The notes: a model not told the origin generated them from the sequence alone. 36,024 nt of DNA from JAQBDA01 sp964525785 (GCA_964525785.1 CAZGIX010000021.1:1-36024); one strand, 5' to 3'. Numbered from the stretch's first letter, positions 14,927 through 22,186 are shown. Numbers and translations: made by a program.

Positions 14927-15163
14927 TTACAGCAGCCGGGCAGTTATATAAACGGCGATGAATACCAATGCCAGCAGAAGCATTCCGTATGCCAGCGCTT
15001 TCAGGCAGCCGGTTCCCATAACGGCCCGCCCGTGACGGACGTGCTGCTCTTGACCAGCCAGCAGCTCTGCCCGGCTCTGAGATTCGTAGCCCAGCTTTTG
15101 GTACCACCAGGCACGCTGGCAGTAAAGGTAGGTTCCAAGCTCTGATGCCCGGATGGTTTTCAT
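14927..15163 (-). CDS. Membrane-anchored Cas4-like nuclease, N-terminal half
   Basis: A 78-residue protein that matches the start of Cas4: ASELGTYLYCQRAWWYQKLG (Cys15, numbering from ATG 15163) and GQEQH (37-41), which corresponds to the GxxxH active-site helix. It then ends in a membrane helix (about 56-75, LAYGMLLLALVFIAVYI). It lacks the D/ExK core and the three C-terminal cysteines, which are in the next gene. Both frames are in the same phase, but two in-frame stops (TAA, then TGA) and a fresh ATG lie between them, and each half has its own membrane helix, so these look like two real proteins rather than one broken gene. A GTG precedes the ATG at 15166. It lies 25 nt after the translin-family gene. 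Confidence 0.75.
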   Translation of the reverse strand: MKTIRASELGTYLYCQRAWWYQKLGYESQSRAELLAGQEQHVRHGRAVMGTGCLKALAYGMLLLALVFIAVYITARLL

Positions 15164-15188
15164 CACCGATCGATGAACCGCTTGAGGA

Positions 15189-15821
15189 TCAGCTATCCAG
15201 CCGCTTTTCCAGGCGCTTGAGGCTCTCCTCTAATTGCCCCTGACGTAGGCTGAGAGTCATATCGCCGCGCGTGCGCTCGTTGATGCCGCGCACAATGTCT
15301 GTCAGGCGTCGCAGCCCACCCGTGATTGCATCCGGAAAGTCCATTGTCACCAGTACAGCGTAGATATCGTCCATATTACTGAGCAAGCGCTCAGCTTCGT
15401 TGGAATGGCCGTGCCGGAGGATGTCCAGGCAGCGCCTGCGCAGCTCACCGCTGGCTTCCGCCAATCCCTTCAGGTAGGTGGCGTATTCTAATCCAAGATC
15501 CTCCGGGATGGGCAATCCCTGGTTAGCGATCAGGGCATAGACGATGCTTGCTTCAGCGTATTCTTTCAGGGCGTCCTGGGTGTAGCCTGCATAGTAAAGA
15601 TCAGGATAGCCGCTCAGATCAACTCGCAGCGACTCGGCAATCCGGCGCGCTTCATCTAGCTCCGTCTGGGCAACTGTATATTCATCGCGGTGTACAGCAC
15701 GTATTGCATTGGCGCAGAAGCGAGTGAGGGTGCGCGCCTGAGATAAAGCCCGGTCGCGGGCGGATGTACGCGCCTCAAAATCCAGGCGGATACGTTCAGC
15801 AATGTCTTCAAGCTTGTGCAT
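15189..15821 (-). CDS. Translin/TRAX-family protein
   Basis: A 210-residue all-helical protein with the features of the translin family: LEDIAERIRLDFEARTSAR at the N-terminus, KEYAEAS (86-92), YLKGLAEASGELRRRCLD (116-133), DDIYAVLVTMDFPDA (151-165) and a C-terminal TDIVRGINERTRGDMTLSLR. In eukaryotic TRAX the EYxEA and GEL segments hold the catalytic acids of a single-strand RNase. Glu87, Glu90 and Glu126 are kept here, and Glu122 stands where TRAX has Asp. It could therefore bind or cut single-stranded RNA or DNA as an oligomeric shell (known of the family, untested here). I choose ATG 15821; the frame upstream is a shadow of the DUF3467 gene, whose stop is 7 nt before. Confidence 0.85.
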   Translation of the reverse strand: MHKLEDIAERIRLDFEARTSARDRALSQARTLTRFCANAIRAVHRDEYTVAQTELDEARRIAESLRVDLSGYPDLYYAGYTQDALKEYAEASIVYALIANQGLPIPEDLGLEYATYLKGLAEASGELRRRCLDILRHGHSNEAERLLSNMDDIYAVLVTMDFPDAITGGLRRLTDIVRGINERTRGDMTLSLRQGQLEESLKRLEKRLDS

Positions 15822-15828
15822 GGTGAAC

Positions 15829-16173
15829 CTACGCTTCCGGTGGTTTTTCTGGGGGCTTCTCTGGCGGGCGGAATAGATAGTCTGCCAGGGAGAGACCGCC
15901 CGGTATGTGGATTTCGCCAAATGCAGTTTCGAACTTGGTCAGGTTTTCGCCCAGGGCCATGTACAGCAGCTTGGCACCCAGGGGCGACATGACAATTCGC
16001 GACTGGACTTTAGCCACCGGGACGCCAGGCAGCATTTGGGCAAAATCGAAGACCAGCTCGGATGGTGAATGGGCGATCCGCACCAGGTTGACATATTCGA
16101 CTTGCAGGTCAGAGGGCAGCTCCATCGGTGGGAGCTGGTGACCCTGAGGACGAGGAGGGGGATTGTTCGACAT
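15829..16173 (-). CDS. DUF3467 family protein
   Basis: A 114-residue soluble protein of the DUF3467 family, function unknown. The core is QVEYVNLVRIAHSPSELVFD, then PGVPVAKVQSRIVMSPLGAK and a helix ending KFETAFGEI. The C-terminus is a Pro-rich tail with the repeat PPEKPPEKPPEA, and the N-terminus is also Pro-rich. An AGGA about 8 nt before ATG 16173 decides the start over a longer open frame. It lies between ssb and the translin gene (7-nt gap), a position that suggests a role in the same DNA or RNA maintenance unit. Confidence 0.85.
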   Translation of the reverse strand: MSNNPPPRPQGHQLPPMELPSDLQVEYVNLVRIAHSPSELVFDFAQMLPGVPVAKVQSRIVMSPLGAKLLYMALGENLTKFETAFGEIHIPGGLSLADYLFRPPEKPPEKPPEA

Positions 16174-16192
16174 TGGCCGAATCCTATAAGGA

Positions 16193-16233
16193 CAGGATGG
16201 GCTGCAGGTGCTCTGCACTTGTAACCCATCCTG
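16193..16233 (-). other. Hairpin between ssb and the DUF3467 gene
   Basis: A 9-bp stem (CAGGATGGG 16193-16201 with 16225-16233) encloses a second small stem (16203-16207 with 16213-16217). It lies 20 nt after the ssb stop, with only a weak T-rich tail on the minus strand. It may be a leaky terminator that makes more SSB than downstream products, or an RNA-stabilising end. Confidence 0.4.
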
Positions 16234-16253
16234 CCTATATCAGACGAATTTAT

Positions 16254-16670
16254 CTAGAAGGGGATGTCATCCTCGCCTGCAGCGGCGGGCGCTTCACCAT
16301 ATGCTGCGCCGCTTTCACTTTCACCGCGGCTGGAAAGAAAGCGCACAGTTGAAGCACTGACTTCAAAAGAGGCTGCTGATGTGCCATCCTGACGAGTCCA
16401 GATACGCGGCCCGCCGGTAGCTTGGTCAGGGACCAGGCGTCCTTCTACCAGTACCTTACTGCCCTTTTTGAGATACTGGTTGCAGGTCTCGGCTTGCTTG
16501 CCCCAGGTGGAGACGCGGAACCAAATCGTCTCTGAGACCTGGTTGCCATCCGAGCCGGTATACTGTCGATTGGTAGCAACGCTGAAATTGGTGACAGCCT
16601 GACCGCTGGGGGTATAGCGCATCTCCGGGTCGCGGCCCAGATTGCCAACGATGATGATGGTGTGGTACAT
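16254..16670 (-). CDS. ssb: Single-stranded DNA-binding protein
   Basis: A 138-residue SSB with one OB fold (about 1-110: MYHTIIIVGNLGRDPEMRYT, TNFSVATNRQY, TIWFRVSTWGKQAE, GSKVLVEGRL). A short flexible Gly/Ala/Ser/Glu linker leads to the acidic tip EDDIPF, which recruits replication and repair enzymes. The linker is shorter than in E. coli SSB. ATG 16670 is preceded by AGGA at a good distance. It is the first gene of the minus-strand cluster ending with recN and the PBP-like gene, and it has its own promoter and a ~90-nt leader with two small hairpins. Confidence 0.96.
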   Translation of the reverse strand: MYHTIIIVGNLGRDPEMRYTPSGQAVTNFSVATNRQYTGSDGNQVSETIWFRVSTWGKQAETCNQYLKKGSKVLVEGRLVPDQATGGPRIWTRQDGTSAASFEVSASTVRFLSSRGESESGAAYGEAPAAAGEDDIPF

Positions 16671-16711
16671 GGGAGTATCCTTTCTGTTCAGTGGGCGGTC
16701 TGTCTAGGGTT

Positions 16712-16757
16712 CCGGGTGCACTCCACCCGGGGCAGAGCCATCGGTTCACCCACCGAT
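16712..16757 (-). promoter_or_regulatory. Two hairpins in the ssb leader
   Basis: Stem 1: CCGGGTG (16712-16718) with CACCCGG (16724-16730). Stem 2: ATCGGT (16740-16745) with ACCGAT (16752-16757). Both lie between the predicted ssb transcription start and its ATG. They could modulate ssb translation, or help end the upstream methyltransferase transcript. Confidence 0.4.
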
Positions 16758-16765
16758 ATAGAACA

Positions 16766-16794
16766 ATTGTACACTAATTGCGTGAATTTGGGAA
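16766..16794 (-). promoter_or_regulatory. Candidate ssb promoter
   Basis: Minus strand: TTCCCA (16789-16794), a 17-bp spacer and TACAAT (16766-16771), matching the consensus at 4 and 5 of 6 positions. Predicted RNA start is near 16759. Confidence 0.45.
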
Positions 16795-16808
16795 GAGGAA
16801 AATCGTGT

Positions 16809-17657
16809 TTATTCGTTCCTGAACTGCAGGCAGTAATGGTGAAATGTGTTGCTCACCCAGGCACTGCCCAGCCCGTAAGGTGCCAGGCGCTGGTTATCCT
16901 GTGCCCAGATTTTCTCGTCTTTCAGGGCATAGGTCTCTGCCAGCCTGCGTGCAAGGTCCCAGGCGAGGGGGTAAAGCGTGCCACCTTTCTTGACGTTTTT
17001 CGCGATAATGGTGAGATATGCCCCGGGTCGCAGGTGTGGCTGGAGGAGTATATAGATTTGCACCAGCCGCTCCAGGAACTCGGCATAGTCGTGGATATTC
17101 CCCAGGTCAGATGGAAGGTCCGAATACTGTACATCGAACTCTGAATCAGAACGGCGTTTACGTTGAGTTTCAGCGCCGTGGGCGTGCAGCATATCCCAGT
17201 ATGGGGGCGAAGTGATAACGTAATCGATGGGCGGGATGGCATGGGCAGCGAATATTTCGTCGATGTCAGCTGCATCACCGGTGATGACCTCGGCGACGCA
17301 GTCCGCTGAGGAATGAACACCCGCAGATTGGCTCAGGGCGACGCGCTCCTCAGCAAGCACCTGGCGGGCGATCTCGGCATAGGCGGGGTTCAGCTCAACT
17401 CCATAGCTGTGCCGTCCCAGGCGCAGAGCAGCCACCTGGGCGCTGCCGGTGCCCGCCATAGGATCCAGCACAACCTGGCCGCGTTTGGTGAAGAACTCGA
17501 TAAACTCCTGGGCCAGCGTCTCGGGGAACTTTGCCGGATGGCGCAGAACACCTTTGCGGCGCGGCGGTGGATTATGGATAAACCACGATTTCTGGAATTT
17601 CAGCCAGCTCCTCGGATCGAGGTCATTCAAGCGGTTGATAAATGGACGCTTTGCCAT
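16809..17657 (-). CDS. DNA N4-cytosine/N6-adenine methyltransferase
   Basis: A 282-residue amino-methyltransferase that uses S-adenosylmethionine. An N-terminal HPAKFPE segment (motif X) is followed by motif I, VLDPMAGTGS (~62-71), the acidic residue of VELNPAY, and motif IV, TSPPYWD (~150-156), the NPPY-type catalytic loop. SPPY is typical of N4-cytosine enzymes. A variable region with the likely target-recognition part follows (HAHGAETQRKRRS). No restriction endonuclease or specificity subunit is adjacent, so it looks like an orphan methylase. It starts immediately after the stop of the lipoprotein gene, in one operon with purA. The recognition sequence cannot be read from the protein. Confidence 0.88.
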   Translation of the reverse strand: MAKRPFINRLNDLDPRSWLKFQKSWFIHNPPPRRKGVLRHPAKFPETLAQEFIEFFTKRGQVVLDPMAGTGSAQVAALRLGRHSYGVELNPAYAEIARQVLAEERVALSQSAGVHSSADCVAEVITGDAADIDEIFAAHAIPPIDYVITSPPYWDMLHAHGAETQRKRRSDSEFDVQYSDLPSDLGNIHDYAEFLERLVQIYILLQPHLRPGAYLTIIAKNVKKGGTLYPLAWDLARRLAETYALKDEKIWAQDNQRLAPYGLGSAWVSNTFHHYCLQFRNE

Positions 17658-18491
17658 CTACTCTTGTGCCTCGCGGATAACCAGATCGGAGAAGCTGACA
17701 GTCAGGTCATTTTCTCCGTCGGAGCGGATGAAGACGCCGATGCTGCCGGCTCTCAGCGACCCATCGCTGACAGTGAACTGGTGACGGTCATTGATATAGA
17801 AACGCATTTCACGGCCTTTTGCCCATACGGCCAGGCGTGAGGAGCTGGGCGCACCTGGCGGGACATCTCCGCTGAGCGTGGCAGGCTGGGGGAAGTAAAC
17901 CTTCCCCTGGAAATACTTATCCAGCCGCACTTGGCCATCACAAGATAAGGAGTAGCGGTAAAACTCTGTATATGGGGAGGCGCGCAGCAGCAGCCCGTAC
18001 TCATCTCCATCCCGGCACAGGTTGGGGCTGGCTGTTATCTCCAGGTAAAAGTCATCCAGCAGCGGCTCGCGGCGCAGGCTGTATACATATCCTTTGGGTT
18101 GGTGGAGCGCCAGGGTTAGCTCGTTTACCCCGAGGGCAATGCTGGCGGTGGAGGTCTGAGACAGATTCCAGGCCTCGCCCTGGCTGAAATCATCGCTGAG
18201 CAAGATAGCGCCGGCGCCAGCTTTAACGTCTAAAGTGGGCGTGACCAGCGGGGTGGAGAAGGTAGTGGGAGTAGAAGTGGGTGGAAACCAGACGATCGTC
18301 GGTGTAGGCGTCGAGGTGGGCGGTAGTGGAGTATTGGTGGGCTCGGGCGGAAGGGGCGTTGGCGCTGCGATGCAGGCGCACAGCCCGAACACCGCAAGCA
18401 GTAAAACCAACATAATCATCGCCCACCTGATAATCCCCTTGGGCGTGACTGCAGGAATCACGTTCCCCTTGTCTATATAAAACAGCCTCAC
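17658..18491 (-). CDS. Secreted lipoprotein with Pro/Thr linker and jelly-roll domain
   Basis: A 277-residue exported protein of unknown function. I choose GTG 18491, which overlaps the purA stop as GTGA. Alternatives are GTG 18461 and ATG 18419. The hydrophobic signal segment MIMLVLLLAVFGLCAC ends in a lipobox-like LCAC. About 40 residues of Pro/Thr/Ser repeats follow (TNTPLPPTSTPTPT). The rest is a jelly-roll, laminin-G/concanavalin-like domain: LLSDDFSQGEAWNL, LDDFYLEITASPN, LAVWAKGREMRFYINDR, VIREAQE. The fold and several strand motifs resemble the tail of the protease at 6433-8202. Binding of a glycan or other envelope ligand is inferred only. Confidence 0.75.
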   Translation of the reverse strand: MRLFYIDKGNVIPAVTPKGIIRWAMIMLVLLLAVFGLCACIAAPTPLPPEPTNTPLPPTSTPTPTIVWFPPTSTPTTFSTPLVTPTLDVKAGAGAILLSDDFSQGEAWNLSQTSTASIALGVNELTLALHQPKGYVYSLRREPLLDDFYLEITASPNLCRDGDEYGLLLRASPYTEFYRYSLSCDGQVRLDKYFQGKVYFPQPATLSGDVPPGAPSSSRLAVWAKGREMRFYINDRHQFTVSDGSLRAGSIGVFIRSDGENDLTVSFSDLVIREAQE

Positions 18492-19780
18492 GCGATCTCC
18501 ACTACCTGATCGCGCTCTGGTCCGACAGAAGTCAGGCGCACCGGGACGCCGCACAGCTCCTCGATCCTGAGGATGTAGGTGCGAGCAGCAAGCGGCAGGT
18601 GTTCCCATGAGCGCACATGGCGTAAGTCTTCCTGCCAGGCAGGCAGCTCTTCATAAACTGGCTCGAAATCGGCAATGTCGCCCGGTCCAAACCGCAAGTT
18701 CTCGAACACCTGGTTTGCCTGGCGATAGGCCACGCAGATCTTGACGCGCTCAAGATCGGTGAGAATATCCAGCTTGGTGATTGCCAGCTCGGTCAGGCCG
18801 TTAACCCGCACCGCATAGCGCAGCAGGACCATGTCCAGCCAACCCACGCGGCGCGGACGACCGGTAGTGGTGCCGAATTCATCCCAGGGATGCTCGCCGG
18901 TGCCTCGCAGTCGTACAGCCGCCTCGCCGAAGACCTCGCTGGGAAATGGACCGGCGCCGACGCGTGTCTGAAAAGCCTTGGTGACGCCGATAACGCGCTC
19001 CACACAGCCTACACCCAGCCCCAGTCCCATGAGCGCGCCGGCGGCAGTCGGGTAGGAGCTGGTGACGAAGGGATAGGTGCCGTGGTCCAGATCGAGTAGA
19101 GTGCCCTGGGCACCCTCAGCCAATACACGCCTGCCGCCTTTAACCGCCTCATTGAGCATCCAGGAGACATCCTGGATGTACGGTTGGAGCTGTCGGGCAA
19201 AATCCAGGTACTCTTGAGTGACTGTCTGCACATCGAGCGGCTCGGTAGCGTACAGGCCGGTTAGCCGTTGGTTGACAGCCTGAATGTGGGATAGCATGGC
19301 CTCCCGAAAGACCTCCAGGTCCAGCATCTGGCCCAGGCGAATGCCGCTGCGAGCGACTTTATCCGAGTATGCCGGGCCGATACCGCGCAGCGTGGTGCCG
19401 ATGGCGCCGCGGCCGCGAGCGGCTTCCTGGGCAGCGTCCAGGGCGCGATGACCGGGGGTGATCAGGTGGGCGGCATAGGAGACAGCCAGTCGGGCAGGAT
19501 TCACTTCTACACCTGCGGAGCGCAGGCTGTCGATCTCGGAAAACAGGGTGACCGGGTTGATCACCACGCCGTTGCCGATGGCGCCGATCGTGTGCGGGTG
19601 GATGATCCCAGATGGGATCAGGTGCAGTTTGAAAGTACGATCTCCCACGGTTACAGTATGCCCGGCGTTATCTCCCCCGTTAAAGCGGGCTACATAATCT
19701 GCCTGGGCAGAGAGTAAATCGACCATTCGACCTTTGCCCTCGTCCCCCCACTGAGCGCCGACAATAATATCTAATGGCAT
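18488..19780 (-). CDS. purA: Adenylosuccinate synthase
   Basis: A 430-residue GTP-dependent enzyme that joins IMP and aspartate in the first committed step of AMP synthesis. The P-loop-like GAQWGDEGKG (8-17) carries the catalytic Asp, with NAGHT following at about 40. DVSWMLNEAVKGGRRVLAEGAQGTLLDLDHGTYPF, given here only as its span near residues 205-245, is the usual IMP/GTP-site block. The C-terminus has the conserved TSVGPERDQVVEI. A GTG at 19792 is in frame, but GGAGG 7 nt before ATG 19780 fixes the start. It is first in an operon with the lipoprotein and methyltransferase genes. Confidence 0.97.
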   Translation of the reverse strand: MPLDIIVGAQWGDEGKGRMVDLLSAQADYVARFNGGDNAGHTVTVGDRTFKLHLIPSGIIHPHTIGAIGNGVVINPVTLFSEIDSLRSAGVEVNPARLAVSYAAHLITPGHRALDAAQEAARGRGAIGTTLRGIGPAYSDKVARSGIRLGQMLDLEVFREAMLSHIQAVNQRLTGLYATEPLDVQTVTQEYLDFARQLQPYIQDVSWMLNEAVKGGRRVLAEGAQGTLLDLDHGTYPFVTSSYPTAAGALMGLGLGVGCVERVIGVTKAFQTRVGAGPFPSEVFGEAAVRLRGTGEHPWDEFGTTTGRPRRVGWLDMVLLRYAVRVNGLTELAITKLDILTDLERVKICVAYRQANQVFENLRFGPGDIADFEPVYEELPAWQEDLRHVRSWEHLPLAARTYILRIEELCGVPVRLTSVGPERDQVVEIA

Positions 19781-19892
19781 ATCAACCTCCACGCGATAGA
19801 ACGCACCACGAGCACTTCTCTATCTTAGATGGTATGCAGTACAGCCAGGCAGGTTTAATCTCCCTGGAATAAATCAAGGCATGCACATAAAG

Positions 19893-19924
19893 GTGATGTA
19901 AAATAATCACGGTTGAACTTGTTC
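19893..19924. promoter_or_regulatory. Two operator-like inverted repeats in the divergent purA/TDH region
   Basis: GTGAT (19893-19897) and ATCAC (19906-19910) form an inverted repeat with 8-nt spacing. Nearby, GAAC-TT-GTTC (19915-19924) is a second palindrome. They lie in the 257-nt gap between the divergent genes, where I see no RNA gene and no strong promoter apart from an A/T-rich TATATTATA (19951-19959). They could be regulator binding sites, but chance is possible. Confidence 0.25.
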
Positions 19925-20037
19925 CGGATTTATCTGGCGGTTAAGCAAGATATATTATAGCCTTGACCAGTCCATAACAGGAATCCTTTTCAGCCATATC
20001 TAATTTTATCCATCAGGCAACCTAACAGGAGCACTAC

Positions 20038-21054
20038 ATGCGCAAAAAAGCTATTATGATCACCGGCGCGGCAGGGGAGATCGGCCTGGCGCTGGTCGAA
20101 AGCCTGGCGAATGCAGAAAGCCATCCTATCATCACCCTGGACTTGCAGTCTTTACCCGATCACATTGCCCGCAAGGTGACTCACGTCCAGGGTGATATTT
20201 CGGATAAAGGCCTGCTTTCCAGGCTGATCAGCGAGTATGAGATCGAAACGATCTACCATCTGGCGGCTCTGCTCTCCACGCGCAGCGAGTTCACACCCGA
20301 GACCGCCCACCGGGTGAATGTCGAGGGCACGCTGGTCCTGCTGCAGATGGCAGCCGAGCAGTCGGAGTGGCGTGGTAAGCCGGTGCGCTTCATCTTCCCC
20401 AGCTCGATTGCCGCGTACGGTCTGCCTGATCTAGAGACAAAGACCAATTATTCCCGGGTGCGGGAGTGGGAGTGGAACTACCCGCGCACGATGTATGGCT
20501 GTAATAAATTGTACTGTGAGCAATTGGGTATTTATTTCAGCCAACACTACCGCCAGTTAGCCGCCGACCGACCGGTGATGTTAGACTTCCGCTGTGTTCG
20601 CTTTCCCGGTTTGATCAGTGCATACACCGTTCCCAGCGGCGGGACGAGCGATTACGGTCCAGAAATGCTGCACGCGGCTGCAAAAGACGTGCCGTATGCC
20701 TGTTTCGTGCGTGAAGATGTGCGCATCCCATTTATGGCTATGCCTGATGCGGTAAAGGCTTTGCTCGGTCTGACTGCTGCGCCGAGTGAAATGCTCAGCC
20801 GGCGTGTGTACAATGTGACCAGCTTCAGCCTCAGCGCCGCCGAATTCCGTTCCTGGGTGCTGCGCTCGTTCGCTGATGCACAAATCACTTACGAACCGGA
20901 CCTGAAACGCCAGGCGATTGTAGATAGCTGGCCGGCAGATCTGGATGACAGCCATGCCCGCAGGGACTGGGGTTGGCAGCCGGACTACGGTGTAGAGCGG
21001 TCGTTTAGCGATTACCTCGTCCCCAACATTACCAAGAGATACCAAAGTGTCTGA
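20038..21054 (+). CDS. L-threonine 3-dehydrogenase, short-chain (SDR) type
   Basis: A 338-residue NAD-dependent extended SDR. The Rossmann motif is TGAAGEIG (9-16). The catalytic Ser is in FPSSIAAYG and the YxxxK is YGCNK. The C-terminal half matches the SDR-type threonine dehydrogenases: RFPGLISAYTVPSGGTSDYG, then VREDVRIPFMAMPDAV, RVYNVTSFS, and VDSWPADLDDSHARRDWGW. It would oxidise threonine to 2-amino-3-ketobutyrate. The usual partner ligase (kbl) is not in the window. AGGAG 6 nt before ATG 20038 supports the start. The stop overlaps the next gene by 8 nt. Confidence 0.82.
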   Translation: MRKKAIMITGAAGEIGLALVESLANAESHPIITLDLQSLPDHIARKVTHVQGDISDKGLLSRLISEYEIETIYHLAALLSTRSEFTPETAHRVNVEGTLVLLQMAAEQSEWRGKPVRFIFPSSIAAYGLPDLETKTNYSRVREWEWNYPRTMYGCNKLYCEQLGIYFSQHYRQLAADRPVMLDFRCVRFPGLISAYTVPSGGTSDYGPEMLHAAAKDVPYACFVREDVRIPFMAMPDAVKALLGLTAAPSEMLSRRVYNVTSFSLSAAEFRSWVLRSFADAQITYEPDLKRQAIVDSWPADLDDSHARRDWGWQPDYGVERSFSDYLVPNITKRYQSV

Positions 21055-22186
21055 CCCAGAAGATCGCAAGCCTGGACCGATCGTGCTGTTTGGCTCGGGG
21101 GAGACGTCACCCAGTGGGCGCAAGATTTTTGATACGATCCTTCGCCATGTGCCTGGCAATCCCATGATAGCACTGCTGGAGACGCCGGCCGGGTTCGAGT
21201 TGAACTCCACCCAGGTGATCGGCCGTATCGGTGATTTCCTCAGCCATCGCCTGCAAAATTACCAGCCAAGCATCACCGTTGTGCCGGCGCGCAAGCGCGG
21301 TACAGCGTTAAGCCCAGACGATCCCAAGATCATCGAGCCGCTGTATTATGCCGACATGATCTTCATGGGTCCTGGTAGCCCCAGCTACGCGGTGAGGCAG
21401 CTAAAGGATAGCCTGGCCTGGCAGGCCACCCTGGCGCGCCACCAACTGGGTGCCGTGATCGCCCTGGCCAGCGCGGCGGTGGTCGCCATCAGCAGCTATG
21501 CATTGCCAGTATATGAGATCTATAAAGTCGGGGAAGAGCTGCATTGGAAACCTGGCCTGGATCTGTTTGGCCGCTACGGTGTGCCGCTGGTATTCATCCC
21601 CCATTGGAACAACAACGACGGCGGTGATGAGCTGGACACCAGCCGGTGCTTTATGGGAAAATCTCGCTTCGCTCAGTTAATGGAAATGCTCCCGGCTGAC
21701 CTGACAGTGGTTGGGATCGATGAAAAGACTGGCCTGATTGTCTACCCAGAGAGCGGTGTGTGCCAGGTTGTCGGTCTGGGTGGGGTGACTTTGATCCATA
21801 CCGGGCCGGTCCACCAGGATTCTTCCGGAGAGCCGGAGCTGCGCGGCACGGGGTTGGTAGAGGTGGCGCAGCAGCGCCAGGGACATGTACACCAATTCAA
21901 GAACGGCGATTCGTTCTCATTGAATCGCATCGGGGCTTTCCACCAGGTCGAGCAGGGCGCGGGATTGCCCGAGGCAGTCTGGCAGCGGGCGTTGGATTCT
22001 CTAAACGTTCCAGTTGATGATCGTCCTCAGCCAACGGAGCATGTTCTGTCGTTGGTCGAGGAAAGGCAGGCGGCCCGTAAAAACAAGGATTGGGCGGCTG
22101 CCGATCGTTTGCGTCGGGAAATCGCCTCCCAGGGCTGGCAGGTGCAGGATACTCCAGATGGTCCGCGCCTGGAACCAGCCAGTTGA
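21047..22186 (+). CDS. S51/cyanophycinase-like protein fused to a CysRS-type C-terminal domain
   Basis: A 379-residue protein, GTG start at 21047 inside the end of the dehydrogenase gene. Residues ~10-260 resemble the class I glutamine amidotransferase-like fold of peptidase E and cyanophycinase: IVLFGSGETSPSGR, the FMGPGSPSYAVRQL turn, and the nucleophile region IALASAAVVAIS, where the usual SAG is SAA. The final ~45 residues match the tail of cysteinyl-tRNA synthetase (EERQAARKNKDWAAADRLRR, then GWQVQDTPDGPR), a small helical nucleic-acid-binding domain, but no synthetase catalytic domain is present. The function is unknown. Activity as a peptidase is doubtful until the nucleophile is tested, and binding of RNA through the tail is inference. 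Confidence 0.72.
   Translation: MSDPEDRKPGPIVLFGSGETSPSGRKIFDTILRHVPGNPMIALLETPAGFELNSTQVIGRIGDFLSHRLQNYQPSITVVPARKRGTALSPDDPKIIEPLYYADMIFMGPGSPSYAVRQLKDSLAWQATLARHQLGAVIALASAAVVAISSYALPVYEIYKVGEELHWKPGLDLFGRYGVPLVFIPHWNNNDGGDELDTSRCFMGKSRFAQLMEMLPADLTVVGIDEKTGLIVYPESGVCQVVGLGGVTLIHTGPVHQDSSGEPELRGTGLVEVAQQRQGHVHQFKNGDSFSLNRIGAFHQVEQGAGLPEAVWQRALDSLNVPVDDRPQPTEHVLSLVEERQAARKNKDWAAADRLRREIASQGWQVQDTPDGPRLEPAS

Noticed and set aside
14891..14929. Stop-codon readthrough or a single frameshift joining the two nuclease halves
   Set aside because: The halves are in the same phase but separated by TAA and then TGA, and each has its own membrane helix, so two proteins fit better.
14345..15163. Cas4 gene as part of a CRISPR system
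   Set aside because: No repeat-spacer array and no cas1, cas2 or effector gene is present in the window, and the protein is split and membrane-anchored.
19781..20037. Riboswitch or tRNA in the purA/TDH intergenic gap
   Set aside because: No T-loop, conserved purine-riboswitch core or terminator-like stem was recognised; only short inverted repeats are present.
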